A DNA stretch of 64,000 nucleotides from Poa pratensis (Eukaryota > Streptophyta > Magnoliopsida > Poales > Poaceae), in contig CAMZMU010000107.1 in assembly GCA_947311845.1 (NCBI GenBank), positions 19,241,166 to 19,305,165 of the forward strand, written 5' to 3'. Shown here piece after piece: positions 1 to 12,366 of this stretch (the first letter of the stretch is position 1; each line of letters begins with the position of its first letter). The position numbers and the translations under genes were made by a program. The notes beneath the pieces are model-generated. The model worked only from the letters and a program-made list of their open reading frames with translations, ran no database searches and was not told where the DNA came from.

Positions 1-459
1 TGTGATAGATACAAGATTTTGCAATCCGGTTACACAAAGGTCGCGGAAGCAAAAAACTTGTTGACTTTGTAAACCGTCTCTCTCCTCATGCTTTACAAAT
101 CCATTTTGCAAAGGCTCTTATAGATGCTCTGAGAAGGTAAATCTAGACGTCGAAATATAGGGTGTTCCTTAGGAGTGGTGCTCTTCTAGACAACAGGGAG
201 CACTAGAGTAATTTGGTCATGGATCTCAAATCGTAGGTGGAGGCACCGTCACATGTGTGAAGGTCTCATATCCCGACGAGCTGGATGATCCTAAAGAAGT
301 ATCTCTAGGCGTGGCACGTTGTACTAGGTACGAGTTCCTCCTAGAGTGCTTGGTGGTGAGGTGTATATCGCATAAACTTTCGGTGAGGTGTATATCGCAC
401 CAGTTTTTGGTGGTGATGTGTTCATCGTAGATGTTTGTTAGTACAAGGGTTTGAACTGG
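1..459. other. Unassigned DNA, left part of a split locus
   Basis: No coding region can be supported here. The stretch contains short imperfect repeats around 355-440 (two copies of a GGTGAGGTGTATATCGC-like word). It was contiguous with the DNA from 4219 onward before a solo LTR inserted, since GTTAG is duplicated on both sides. It may belong to an older transposable element, but no terminus is visible within the window. Confidence 0.5.
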
Positions 460-464
460 GTTAG

Positions 465-3400
465 TGATACCCACAAGTATAGGGGATCGTTGAAATCTTC
501 AATGTGTAAGTATAGTATCGATCCCGCGAGGAGTAGAAGGTATAAGTATTTATCCTCTCAAATAAGAGTGTCACTTCTCTTATTATCTATGCACTAGACA
601 AACTAAAATGATTAAATGATGCAAATGTTTTTGGTTTTTTGGCGTAGAGTTTGCAATAAAGTAAAAAGCTGAAAATAAAATATGACAAGTGAAAGCTCTC
701 AAAGAGAGAAAGCCCAATCCTCTATGCAGCAAGAGGACAAACTCAAGTGTGTGTTTCTTATAAGTGGAAAACGTTCCCAAGGGCTACCTAGACTTCATGG
801 CATAAATATTTCTAGAACAACAAGGTAAGCATTTTGTCAAGTTTTATTCTTCTTTGGACGGAGCCGTAATTAGGGAAAGCTAAATAAATAAACTAAACCC
901 CCTTATGATGGTCCTTATGACCAAGTAAATTAATGCACATGACTTATAAAGACATAGAGTCCCACCATAGCATTACACTCTAAGGTTCCCGATACTAATA
1001 CCCTCATAATGCAACTTCATGACTCGGTCTCAGGTTTACATGTCCTCCCAAGTCTCCCTCACTCCATTACACTACAGTGTTCTCCTATGAGCCCATATAG
1101 GTGAAGTGATGTGCAGTCGACGTTCGCAGAACACCATCGTAGAATTACATAAAAAGATAAACCCTAGACAAAATACCAACACATGTTATATATAAATCAT
1201 TGCTAATCCATCATATGCCCCCAGGAATATGAGAGAACTAGTCACAACGCGAAAACATGATATGTTTACAATCTGAAAATATAATCTCACCACAAAACAA
1301 TGACAAGTAGCAATTCACAAACATGTAGAATAGCACTTAAACAATTATCTAGGGTTCAACAATCTCAAACTATGAGGGGGATGAAGCGGATCACGAAGAT
1401 GGTGATGGAGATGGTGCTGGTCTTGACGGTGGTGTTGATGGAGACTCCGGAGGGGGGATGGAGGAGCCTTCCGGAGGTGATTCCGGCGGTGTTTCCCCCC
1501 TCCGATCTTCTCCGGTGGCAGCCTTCTGTGTCCTGTTTCTTGGTTTTTTGTTTCTCCGCCGCCCCCTTGCGAAACTCCTCGGAGGACTATTTTTATAGAC
1601 GTTTTTAGGTCAAGACGAAGCCACGAAGACAAAAACGGACGGCATCAGAGCCACGAGGAATAAAAGAGGTGGTCCCACACGGCCAAGGAATCTGGCCGCG
1701 TGGGACCATCTATTTTCTTCCTCGGACTTCCTTTTTCGCGATCCTTGGCTCATACGTCTTCTTATTTTCAAATATTGGGCCCCGTAAGATATTAGGTCAT
1801 TTGGACGTCGTTTGGTCCCTGAAAGTCAAAAACATGGAAAAGGGGGTTTTCTGGTTCTGCAGGGTTAATTCCAAATAAATGGGGAAACTGTGAATTATCC
1901 CATAAAATCATTATAAGACACTAGTGAACGTGCACGTGCAACGCACGTCGCATAAATAAATTAATGCATTTGAAATTTGGATAAACGCTTTGTAAATACT
2001 TACAAAAATTGACGATGCACTCAATTTGCTCCGCATACCGATGCATTAGTGTATGAAATAATTCAGAGAATTGAGCTGCTTATGGTAGCGTTGATGTTGA
2101 TGAGGTAAACCAAGGAGGAGCATCAAGCACACAGGTGTCTTCAACCGTGATCCTATTTTATTTCTTAACGATCTTGCAATTTCAACAAAATAATTTGATG
2201 GTCTTTCCTAATTTAAACGGACCCAACCTTGAAAAAAAAGGTGGTGTTAAGATGAATATATTTCGAAAATATATCCGGAAAACAACTTTGACAATTAATA
2301 AAGCTCTATCGGAAAGAGCACAAGAAAAGTAAAATGCAACGTCCATGGCATATCTAAAACAGAAAATGTGAGCTTCTACATTTCATTGCTATTATATGTT
2401 TTTGTGCGTATTTATTAAATCATGTTCAAGATGGCAAAGAATCTGAATCAAGAAAATATTTCATCAATGATACACCGTTAGCAGTAGGATTTAAATACAC
2501 CACATCCTAAATGTAAAGGTCTAACACATTCTACCATTTTGTCACTTATCCTCCTATATACTCCACAAACAGATGACCAAATTGTTATCAAATAATTCCA
2601 AGCAGTCTCGGCTCTACAGAAGATTTGTTGTGCTAGCAATCTAATCCCTCTAACAGAAAAAGAAACTGCATTCTTATTCAATCAATGAAGATAAATGAGC
2701 GGCAGAAATCCCACCGAGGAGTAACGGGAACACCATATTTTTCTGTCCATAGAAAAGTTTCTGCGACCCATAAGAAGTAGGGACTATTGGTAAAAGAACA
2801 TTGTTAACCAAGCAACTCTGTACCAGAATCAAGAGGCCAAAGTGCACTAACCATGCAAAGGTCCGAATATTTCCTCCCCCGTCGAATTAAAGATTCACAT
2901 AAATGATTTGTCATCCGCTAGGTCTTGCACTGCAATGTTAAGCCGTTGTCTGATGACATGACAAATTTATCGATGCCTGTATATGCTCGGTGTATTAATT
3001 TGGACTAAAGCCATTCCGAGGATATTTGCAGCAGTGCAGGGATATCATGGCTCCGGCACCCTTCACAGCCACATAACCGTCTCCGGCGGAGGCAGTTCCG
3101 GATATGGCCACCGCGATGAATATTGTCCTCGGTGGCGTCTCGCTGATCCAGGATGCGTGACCGTACCTTCACGGATCAGAGTCAGGACAGCGTTGAGCTA
3201 GGCTGCTGGGGATGGGCGGCAGTTCACAGCGCAATCAGGCACGCGAGAAGGGCGGCGGCGACGTGTAGAGCGGCGGCCTGCAGGTTGCAGGGCATCGGGC
3301 CGCATCGAGGCGAGATGTGCAGGGCCTTGTCGTCCCGATGTTTGGAACGGGATTAGTCTCGTGCACGGGATTGCCCGTGTCGGAGGATTTGGTCAAGCAC

Positions 3401-4213
3401 TCGCACGCCCCGTCGTCCGGGTGAATTCTACCGTCTGCGAGCCCGTCATCGTCTGGGTGGATGTCACCTTCTGCAAGCACGCCGTCCTCACCGGAGGCGC
3501 TGGCATTGTCCCGGGCGAGCAGGGAGTAGCGCAAGCAGAGTCGATCGTCCTTGTCAGCACTGGATGGTTGAGAGCGGGCAAATCGCGCTGCAGTGATGAT
3601 CGGATCGAGGCGGCGCCAGGCAGAGCAAGGCGAGGGCGGCCAGAGCTAGGCCAGGCCGGTCGGAGCTAGGACGTCCGGAGCTAGGACGTCCCCGTTGATC
3701 AGTGTCGGCGTGGCTGCGTGGACACCCTGCCGCAAATCAGAACGCAGACGCCTGTGCAGCTGATCAAAACGCAGTTACATAAGGCGCGACGGGTGCGGCC
3801 GCCGGTGACGCCGTCCCCCGCGCCCAGATGCGGCGAGAGGTGGAGGGTCGGCCAGCTCGAGGGAGAGGACGCGGCGGACGATTCCGAGCAGGCTAAGGCA
3901 GGGTGCGGCACACGTGTTTGAGTGGGTGGAGGCAAAAATAAAAGAAACGAAGGGGTACGGTGGCAATTTAGCAGTATTATGTGATTTGGTGGGAGGGTAA
4001 AACCGTCCAAACTGGACAATGTTGAGTTGTCAAACATTGGGACGATCTGGGCCGTTTGATCAGATATTTAACGGCTCAGATTTAAAGTGTCCCAGCAAGA
4101 GAAGTTTTCTCTTTTAATAGTAGTATAGATAAATATAACCCATATATGATGCAAATAAGTTGGAATATCAAGTAATAAAATGTAAAGTTCATGTATGCAT
4201 TTTACATGCATCA
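465..4213 (-). mobile_element. Solo LTR, Gypsy (Athila/Sabrina-like) family, with Helitron inside
   Basis: The element begins TGATACCC and ends CATGCATCA, and is flanked by a perfect 5-bp duplication GTTAG (460-464 and 4214-4218). That marks a complete LTR with no internal domain. About 1.5 kb is LTR; the rest is a Helitron at 1921-4129. Sequence at 840-1200 and 1370-1900 matches, in reverse complement, the LTR at 23377-24893, and it also matches the LTR around 17932-22701, so the three form one family. Orientation is inferred from that comparison. The family name is inferred from the gag remnant attached to the third copy. Confidence 0.85.
1921..4129 (-). mobile_element. Helitron (non-autonomous) inside the solo LTR
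   Basis: Read on the minus strand it starts TCTATACTACTATT and ends CTAG. The CTAG is preceded by a hairpin of 6-bp stem (ACGTGC, loop GTT, GCACGT) nine bases upstream, as expected for a plant Helitron. It sits between A (1920) and T (4130) with no target duplication. Related LTR copies run continuously across this point, which supports the boundaries. No Rep/helicase gene is present. Positions 3000-3930 are GC-rich and could be captured gene sequence, but I cannot identify a product. Confidence 0.8.
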
Positions 4214-4218
4214 GTTAG

Positions 4219-4631
4219 TTATAAGTGCTCTCGACTGAAGTGTTTAGATGTATCATCTAGGGTTTACGACTAGGGTTACATGGGGTTGTCGATGACGGAG
4301 GATCACGTGAATTGAGCATAGATGTCTTAATAGGGTTCTTCGATACTTATCCCTCGTAGATGTTTGAGTCTTGTACGCATAGGTTTTTTATGCCTTGTAC
4401 GTGAATTCTTGATCTCGTAGATTTTCCTTCAGTGTGGTTTGTGGCGAGGTAATCATCTGAAAATCTTAGTGCAACACGACACTGGAGGAGTTTCTAGAAG
4501 TGAGCCACCGGCTGGGAGAGCTTTTTACTATCGTGCGCTATAAGTGGTGTAGGTCCATAGAATTATGGTCTAAACCCACTTACCTCGGCCATAAAATGTA
4601 AGATACACTTAACCAAGTAAAAGAAAAGGAC
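4219..4631. other. Unassigned DNA, right part of the split locus
   Basis: This continues positions 1-459 after removal of the solo LTR. It has no recognisable gene, RNA or terminal repeat. Confidence 0.5.
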
Positions 4632-4640
4632 CATAGCAAC

Positions 4641-5038
4641 GGACGCGGACGTTTGGCTCTCGGGCACACTGCTGCCCTTTTTTTGAATTTTTCGAAAATC
4701 GATCTTTTTGCTTCAAAAAAATCTGAAATTATTTACACAGCAAGATATACATGTTCTGAAGGTGCGCAATAAATTTCGTAAGAAAATAATGAAATTTGTG
4801 GCCTACAGAAAAAAGATAAATTTCTGACAGAAAATCCATTCTATTGTCTGTCAGAAATTTGTTATTTTTATGTAGCTCATAATACGATTTGTTTTCCTCA
4901 AATGATTTGTACCGTGCGTAGAGGACATGCATATACATCAGCTAGTATTTTTTTGGATTTTTTTGAAATCGTCAAAAAAATTCAATTTTTTTTGAACAAG
5001 CGGGAGCACTGATGCCCGAGCTCCAAAGTGGGTTTCCG
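4641..5038. mobile_element. Foldback MITE, Mutator type (family F, copy 1)
   Basis: Near-palindromic element of about 398 bp flanked by a 9-bp duplication CATAGCAAC (4632-4640 and 5039-5047), the Mutator-type length. The arms carry the word CTCGGGCA in opposite orientation. The centre holds TTTCTGACAGAAA flanked by inverted sequence. The same design (GGGTGC/CCGGGAGCATATGCTCCCGG arms, TTCTGACAGAAA centre) recurs at 25281, 35824 and 36271, and as a half copy near 34000. Confidence 0.85.
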
Positions 5039-5047
5039 CATAGCAAC

Positions 5048-6259
5048 CGTTTAATTTATATTTCAGAAGTTTCTATATATTTGCTACAGAACCAAACACA
5101 CACATCTGTTAAGATATTTTCTAAGTTTTATGCATTTGAAACTTTAATTATACTAAAAAGAGAAAAGAACACCCAAACAATAGTATACATATACTTTATG
5201 TAATACATAAATTCAAGAACGTCTAGGGAGCACTGTATTTTTGTTTTGTTTTTGTAGGTTTTCACATTTAATTTGATTTTTATATTATTAAGGACAATAT
5301 CTCTTAAAGGAAAACATTTTATGTAACTAAAACATATACTCAATGATAAACAATACAACATAACAGAAACGGTTAAAGAGTATTGTTGGTTAACAATTCT
5401 AATTAAGAATACAACATATATTTGTTAAAATCATAATGTGAAAAAACTAATAAAGGTATAAAAAATAGTGTAATTTATTTATTTAAGTCGTACCAGGTCC
5501 ACAAAAGCAATTGCAATGTGCGTTGTTGTTTATCTACATTGACTTCAAATATTATCGACTGAACTTTGTGTGATTGGTCTCATGGGTAACATTTTTCCGA
5601 CATGATGCTACTGTAGAAGGTTACGAGCAGCCCATTTTCATGATGCAAATGAACTACAAACCTTCATTAATAAAACTAAAACATGGTTATCTGGAAAATT
5701 GTCTTTAGCACTCATGTAGTAACTCGTGAAAGCAAAGCAGACTGGGGAACAAGTTAACGTGTTGGTAAGAGTTGAGGCACAAACTATAGATAATTTTTTC
5801 ATCAAGATTTGCATCTTCCTTGCAAACACAATTTTGGACCTGTCGGTAAAAATAAGCAGGCAACTTGAAGCAGCGATCAATGGAGGCAGTGGCAGAGCGC
5901 CTAAATGCGGATCGCCATCAAGACACTGAAGTTGGGTGGTTTTTACGATACATAACCTAAAACTTACTTTGTACCATTGCACAAAGATTTTCTTCCATCC
6001 CGTTGCAAGGCACGTACATCTTTGTCAATATTGTAATAACTTTTGTTACAAATATGTTTACATCTTTCTATAAATTTAGTCAAACTTAAAATAAAAGTAG
6101 AAGCACAGTAGCAACCTTATTAAGTGAGGGCCGAAATACCTTGCCAACATTCATGTCCAAATCAACGAGAGATACCAACAAGATGCTGGCCGCATTTAGC
6201 TATAAAGATCCATGTCATACTGTATTTAACCCACGCATTACTGACGTGGTATCCTGTTA
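5048..6259. other. AT-rich intergenic DNA
   Basis: No gene is supported. Short open frames have no recognisable domain and codon use is A/T driven. It ends at the TA target of a Stowaway element. Confidence 0.5.
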
Positions 6260-6515
6260 CTCCCTCCGTGTCAAAATACAAGGTGCGCTATTTTTAAGGT
6301 GGTCTTTGACGCTCAACTTTGACCACCAATATATAACAAAATACATTGAATGAGAATATATATATGGTACCATTGGATTTGTCTTGCAAAATTCTTTAAT
6401 TTCATATATCTTTATAGTAATTTTAGGTACATATTATAAGTACAAATCATGGTCAAAGTTATACAGCGTTGACCAGCGGAATTAAAGGGCGCCTTGTATT
6501 TTGAGACGGAGGGAG
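6260..6515. mobile_element. Stowaway MITE (Tc1/mariner type)
   Basis: 256-bp element with inverted ends CTCCCTCCGTGTCAAAATAC and GTATTTTGAGACGGAGGGAG, flanked by TA on both sides. This is the hallmark of Stowaway elements in Triticeae. Confidence 0.95.
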
Positions 6516-6776
6516 TACATTGGAGTATTTATCATATATTCATTAATCACTACATTAATTTTAGATCTCAGAGAGCGAAAACCCGCCACCTAAATATGGT
6601 CTGGGCTTGTCCCATGTCCATTAAATCAATATTTTTGCTCTAAGCCATTAGTTTGTTTTGGATCATTCACAACCCTATTTCCCTTTTCCAATATTTCAAT
6701 TTTGTAGGACTATATACATTGAATTTCCATTGAACAACTAATTCTTGAATGCATATTAAACCTTCAAAATCTTTTA

Positions 6777-7002
6777 CTCCCTCCATCCTAGTTTAAAGGG
6801 GGTTGTACGTAGTTTAAGAATAATTTTACCATTAGTTTTATCAGCAAATCTATTTTCTCATATTACATATTTTAATCATTATATCTTATAGAAAAGTACG
6901 ACTTCAATGTTTTGACATTTATGCATATATCTCATAGTTATAAAATTGCTGGTCAAAGTTTTTACTAAAGAACGTGTGGCCTTTGAACTGGAACGGAGGG
7001 AG
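6777..7002. mobile_element. Stowaway MITE (Tc1/mariner type)
   Basis: 226-bp element with inverted ends CTCCCTCCATCCTAGTTTAAA and its diverged complement ending GGAACGGAGGGAG, flanked by TA. It is more diverged between its arms than the copy at 6260, so probably older. Confidence 0.9.
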
Positions 7003-7084
7003 TATTCCACAACTACTTCTAAGCCATCTCCCAATGCATCATTGTTAGCATGTTATCATAAGAGTTTATAAATTCAATACACAA

Positions 7085-7255
7085 TTAAACCAATGCATTG
7101 TTTTTAAGTGATGTCTCTAATATCTAGTGTACTATTTAATTAATAGATTTATGCTAACACATGTTAACTTGTTTTGCTATGAACACATGCAAAAGTTGTA
7201 CACCACCGAAGCTACGACCTTACTTTTTTTCATTAGCTATGCAACCACATCAGTA
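7085..7255 (+). repeat. Upstream part of defensin-like array unit 1
   Basis: This segment is homologous to 16685-16856, including the words GCTATGAACACATGCAAAAG and GCAACCACATCAGTA. That segment lies upstream of the second defensin-like copy. The homology resumes at 9505 after a Helitron. It therefore marks the left end of the first array unit. Confidence 0.75.
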
Positions 7256-9504
7256 TCTACTCTATCTAAATAGGAGAACCCCACTACAAGGATTTCTCTT
7301 GACATGCAGCTATGCCACCTCACCGCCTCACAAAATCAGCCACGTCATCCCATGCATGCACCTCTCAGTTGATTTCTCCAAACAGTAGAACGTTGCAAAA
7401 AGAAAAAAATCCAATCATTCACGGTTTCCTGTCCCCAATGGCTACCAATTGGTATTAGTTTAGTGCGCTTTTAATCACCTACCTCGCTGCCTTCTGCTCC
7501 CACTAAGTTCGTCGTGTGTCTCCTCCTCTACTCTCCCCACCACGTCTCTCTACATTCCACAGTAGAAACCTTATATATGTCTTCTAATCTGATACCAACC
7601 ACATACATAGAAATGTCAGCCAGTGATGAGTCGACCAGAGTCGTGGATGGTGCATCCTATCCTCAAGTTTCTCCCCCTGCACGCCACCATGTCACTGATT
7701 CGAATCACTCCGGCCACCATGGTGGCGCTGAGAATTACCACGACAATGGATTCATATTGTTCGTGCTTCTAAAGCATATCTGGTAAGATTATTATGTTAT
7801 TTCATTACTGAAGCTCCGATCTGTGTTGAACTCCTCTGACCAAATCCGTATCCCATCTTTTTGTCTTGCTAGATGCTTCATAGAATTTCAAAGAATATAG
7901 TGAAGGTTCTTCTTGGCATGGATTCCCATTGTGTGGCTATCAAAATTGCATAACTGACTTGATGCAGCTTCTTACTATGTTCATTTTTTCAGGTTACATT
8001 CTTAAGAGCATACAGAAAATAAGCGCTAACTATTGTAGGAGTCCGGTGCGCAGTGTCTTGAACTCACATTGTGTCATGTTTTATCTGCTGTGACATATTT
8101 TTCCAGTCTATGTTTATTGTGAAAAATCTGATCCTTTGACATCCCGCCCTCAAACTGCCTGGAGCGTCACTCTGAAAGGTAACTGTCGTGGTGGGATCAC
8201 GGCAGATGCCATGGGTATGGCTTAGTTGGGGCCGAATGGTCGTTAGGGGAATCCGGGGAGGGTTTATGCACTCAAGACGTGCACAAGCAAGAACATGCAA
8301 GAAACCACAAGAACATGAACAAGAAACCAAGAAAGCCAAGAACACAAAAGACACCACGATGTACCCAGGTTCGGGGCCTTCGTGAGGAAGTAAAACCCCT
8401 ACTCCTGCCTTGACTCTCTCAATATATCAGTGTGGTTCTCAGGTACAAGGTGCTCCTCGAGCTGTATGTTGCTACCAAAGTGAGAGCTCGAGGTAGAAGG
8501 TGAAACTACCAAGGGGGAAATGAGCTAGGGTTTGTGCCGTTTTTTCTCTCTGGAGGTAGAGATGCCGCATATATACACAGGCCGAAGTACATTTTTACCC
8601 CTGCCTACAACTGACAATGGCATGGCCAAAAGGTAGAAGACAAGCCTCTGCCTCCTGCCAGCTCAACGGCCGGACTGTCAGGCCAGCCAGGCTTAGCTTT
8701 CCTCTTCCGGTCATACTTCAGTAGCCTGCCGAGGTCTAGCCTGTAGACCTTTCCCGAAATAGCCGAGTCAGCTCCTAGGCCCCCGAGCTTCCGGGAAACC
8801 CGTGGACGGACCTCGCCGTCCTCTGAAGCCTCGGGCTACGAGCTCTGCGGCACCCGTGACCTCTCTGACATGCCTCGATCCTTGCTGCCAACCTCGGATA
8901 ACACTCCTGATCATATACCTCGGTAGAGAATATCTTATTCCTGTGGTAGCTAGCTGACTGCCCCGAGGTTGATACCTCGAAGGATATACCTCGGAAAGTA
9001 TACCTCGGACGTACACCTTACGTCGGATGACGCCTCCTGCGTCCTTGCTCAATCGTTCCCTCGGACAGCTTACTGCCTTAACCTTACATGTCTTTACCTC
9101 ATCATTACCCTACCCGGGGGTAACCCCCGACAGTAACTTCTTTGTATCCATGTTCCTGTTCATCTCTATTTACGTACTTTCTGCTATTATGTTGGTGTAA
9201 CATTTATTTGTTCAGTTGATTTTGACTTGCCTACTATGATGATTTATGAAGGAGCCAAGGAGGCATGGGACGCATTAGTAATTATTTATGTTGTTCGCAT
9301 TCATCATGTGACAAGAATACAACAACTTCGTACAAGTATCACCACTTATCTAAACTACATGATTATTGTGAAGTTCATAGACTCTAATCTCTGGCATTTC
9401 TCTCCTTGAAGCCCTGCGGATAGACGTATTGATGTGTTGTTTTTAAGTTGCTTCTAAAAAAATATCAATACAAGTCCCGCAGCAACGCGCGGGGTATCAT
9501 CTAG
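7256..9504 (+). mobile_element. Helitron (non-autonomous) with a solo LTR inside
   Basis: Starts TCTACTCTATC after an A and ends CTAG before a T. The end is preceded by a hairpin (CCCGC, loop, GCGGG) seven or eight bases upstream. The paralogous unit at 16685-16930 runs straight through the insertion point (between 16856 and 16857), giving an empty site that proves both ends. No Rep/helicase is encoded. About 300 bp near 7500-7790 is gene-like but no product is recognisable. A 949-bp solo LTR (8184-9132) was inserted later. Confidence 0.92.
8184..9132 (-). mobile_element. Solo LTR in the Helitron
   Basis: Begins TGTCGTGG and ends CCCCCGACA, flanked by GTAAC on both sides (8179-8183 and 9133-9137). 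Read on the minus strand it begins TGTCGGGGGTTACCCCCGGG, a common grass LTR start, and has a TATATATGC-type TATA region near 8575. No internal domain is present. Confidence 0.88.
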
Positions 9505-9888
9505 TTTTACCTATAATACCACACTATTATACAAGCATTTGTGAGAGGCCTAAGTCTATATAATATACTCCCTCCATCTTGGTTTATTAGCCACTTTTCA
9601 AAAAACAGATAATATCAAGAGTTGGACGCAATTAACATTACCCATCCATTAAAAAGGTCCGTACCACTTTTTCTACCCAATATGCATGTGGTTTAGCCAA
9701 TGATCCATTTAATTAGGACATTCATGCGCCTCCTATTGGACCTTCAAAAAACAGATAATATTGAGGATGAATTTATTGTCGAAGGTACGCAAATCTATAA
9801 AAATAAATAAGGTATTTCAGTAATTAAGATAGGTTGAACCTTCCAATATAAATAGGTGGTAATGCTAGTCCCTATCTAGGTACTCCCT
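9505..9888 (+). promoter_or_regulatory. Defensin-like copy 1: promoter remnant without coding sequence
   Basis: After the Helitron, homology to the upstream region of defensin-like copy 2 continues (9505-9567 and about 9755-9885). It includes the TATA motif TATAAATAGG near 9848 and the downstream word GTCCCTATC that precedes the start codon in the other copies. A Stowaway-like end (CTCCCTCCATCTTGG at 9570) interrupts it. The exon never follows: at 9890 another CTCCCTCCG terminus begins. This is therefore the stump of a lost first array member. Confidence 0.7.
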
Positions 9889-10011
9889 CCGTTTAGGTGT
9901 GTAGGCATTGCAGCGCGACCAAGGTGTGTAACGATTGGGTGAATGTTTTATTGGTTGAATCAGTTTGAGCCAATTAGAAACGAATACAAAGACGAGCCAA
10001 TTACTCCTTGA

Positions 10012-10267
10012 GACTACTCATAGTGGGGAGTAACATAGAGTAGTAACATGCATATGGTACTAGTCTATGTTACTAACACCATTGTGGGTAGTAACTTATG
10101 GGTAGTGTCATGCAAGATCCATTGGGATGTGTAATGTTACGGTAACTACATATGTTACCACAACACTCTCTTTCATCATTTAATGACATGCCATGTAACC
10201 AAAATGCTTATGTGGCATTGCATGTGATTGCATGTTACTACCTTAGTTACTCCCACTATGGCTAGTC
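10012..10267. mobile_element. Tourist-like MITE (PIF/Harbinger type)
   Basis: 256-bp foldback element with arms GACTACTCATAGTGGGGAGT and the complement of ACTCCCACTATGGCTAGTC. It is flanked by the 3-bp duplication TGA (10009-10011 and 10268-10270), matching the TNA target of Harbinger-type elements. Confidence 0.85.
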
Positions 10268-10270
10268 TGA

Positions 10271-11112
10271 ATGGCTATTAATTAGCGAAGATGAATCACT
10301 GACCAATCGCGTGGGCCTGGTGGCCCATCAGCATTTGCATGCGAGGGAATCGATCCAATCAACTGCATGGTGCAACCGTTCATGCTGGCAGCCTAGCATG
10401 TTTAACCTAATTAATCACACCTATTAAACACTAAGGGGCATATGAATCGATTGGCTACTAGGTAGTTGATTTTCGCCTCGTTTCCTCTCGTGGACAAGGC
10501 ACAGACACACAGCTCAACAACACAAGCGGCCACCAAGCCAGTTAACTAATCATTTTGCCCCTAATCTGATATCATTTGGTCGATAGAATGGCTCTCCGTA
10601 CGAGGCAAGAGCAAGCGAAGCCCGGGCATGCGCCGGGCGGCCGGGACGCTGGGTCCGCCCATGGTACACTATAGAGACAAAAACGGCCGAGGCCTTGATG
10701 AGTCGTATCTTCGTAAGCCAGACACTACGGCTCACGCTTTCCAGGAACGGTTCTAGTCGGTTCGTTCAAGTTTTGTCCCACCTCGTTTCCAAGTTCCGAC
10801 TGCACACAACATACCTAGTGGGCCGGTATGCTCCTTCACGTGCTCAAGCGAGCAATGGCAGAGGAGGAAAACGTGCGGGTGACACGCGAGGAGGGGGAGG
10901 TGTTATGCTATGTCGCCCCCGCAGGTGGCGCGTTCCGCATCGGACGCCATGAAGCGACCCGCTTCATGTGCCGTTCCACAAAAACACATTTCTTTTCCGT
11001 TTTCTTTTCTGTTTTCGTTTACCTTTTTTTCACCTTTCGTGATTTTGAAAATTACTCGTAATCCATCACCTAATGCGTCATCTCTTAGCACAGTATCAAT
11101 AGAGTTATATAA
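10271..11112. other. Unassigned DNA between MITE and MULE
   Basis: GC-rich between 10560 and 10990, with several overlapping open frames on both strands. None shows a domain, a plausible start context or a homologue elsewhere in the window. No gene call is made. Confidence 0.4.
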
Positions 11113-11412
11113 AAGAATTAAGAGACAATAACACCATTGGTACGTAAACTCTTCCCCTACGTGCAATTGCATACAACAACTCTCAAATTGGAAGAAATGG
11201 TACAACAACTCTAATGCGGATTGGATATTGGTACAAACGTCTGTCGACGCGACACGTGGACTTGCCAGGTCAGACAGAACACACGCCTGGTTTTGAAAAT
11301 TTTGCAAAAACATCCCCAGCTTTTGTAACAATTGTGGATTGGTCTGTGTCTTTGTTAGTACCAAATTTCCCCAATCGACCTTATCCTCGACAGCGGCGGA
11401 GGGCGAGGACGG

Positions 11413-11729
11413 GGAACGACCGGAGCTGCGCGCGGATGGCCGCGGCGCTTGTCGGAGGGCTCCCGGAGCGTGATCTCCGGCCGCGGCGTGCGGGGCGTGG
11501 TCGTCCACGGCGTGGACGCGCCGCGGCGGCTGCCCTGCTCGGAGGCGTGCGGGGTGAGGCGGGGATGGCGAACGACCGGAGCCGTGCGCGGATGGCCCGG
11601 GCGCGCGATTGTCGGAGGGCTCCAGGAGCGTGATCTCCGGCCGCGGCGTGCGGGGCGTGGTCGTCCGCGGCGTGGACGCGCCGCGGCGGCTGCCCTGCTT
11701 GGAGGCGTGCGGGGTGAGGCGGGGATGGC
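11413..11729 (+). repeat. GC-rich 160-bp tandem duplication in the MULE
   Basis: Two copies of a roughly 160-bp unit (the word GTGATCTCCGGCCGCGGCG occurs at 11470 and 11630). The unit has open frames in several phases on both strands, rich in Arg, Ala and Gly. These are compositional and are not called as genes. The duplication lies where the first exon of the plus-strand MULE gene would be expected. Confidence 0.75.
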
Positions 11730-11986
11730 GCACTGCGGGGTGGACGGTGACGCTGGTGTGATGGCTAGCCGGGTCGGCGTACCCGCCGTCGGGGAGCGCG
11801 GCGGCGTCGCACGGGACAACGGGCTCGACGGCGTCGTGCGTGGCATGGCTTGGTGGCGAGCCGCAGCGCGCGCGGGAAGACGGACGACAAAGACTAGAGG
11901 AAGTGCAGGCGAGTTCAACGAGTTTCTTCTTTTCTGAGTTGGTATTTTTTGCTGGTTTTGCCTCTGAGTTGCATTTGTGTGTGCAG

Positions 11987-12232
11987 AAAGTAGTGCGCTG
12001 TTGTGATCATGGCTTGAAGAAAGAGGAAGGAGATGAACAGAAACTGCTGAAGAGAAATGAAGGGCTTGAACAAATCATCAGAATTCTGAAGCTTGAAACG
12101 AAAGAAATGATTACAGACCATAGAGCTGAGATGAGAGGGAGGGACAAGAAGGAACTTCTGTTTGTGTTAGCAGTAGCTGGATTTGTAGTTATGTATTGTG
12201 TCTGCGCATTGCTGGTTCATGGCTTCGTCTGA
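11987..12232 (+). pseudogene. Last exon of MULE accessory protein (zf-GRF type)
   Basis: An 81-codon exon follows a good acceptor (TTTGTGTGTGCAG) and ends at TGA. It encodes a charged coiled coil (EQKLLKRNEGLEQIIRILKL) followed by a C-terminal hydrophobic helix (FVLAVAGFVVMYCVCALLV). From family knowledge, grass MULEs often carry a small gene with a GRF zinc finger and this kind of coiled-coil/membrane tail. I infer that identity. The zinc-finger exon is not present upstream, where a GC-rich duplication lies instead. The gene is therefore probably 5'-truncated. It is convergent with the transposase gene. Confidence 0.55.
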
Positions 12233-12366
12233 CACCATTTGTAATTGTGTGTTTTTGTGGACCAAATGGATGCAATGAATAAATAGAAGCACCTGTGTTT
12301 TGACCTAATTTGTGATGTAATACATGTTCAAATTCAGCATAGTATGCATGCTCATGTAGATAAGAA

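Noticed and set aside
9570..9650. Possible complete Stowaway starting CTCCCTCCATCTTGG
   Set aside because: No matching inverted end within 400 bp, so only a terminal fragment is supported.
10903..11733. 276-residue open frame on the minus strand
   Set aside because: It crosses the MULE terminus and target duplication and depends on the GC-rich 160-bp duplication.
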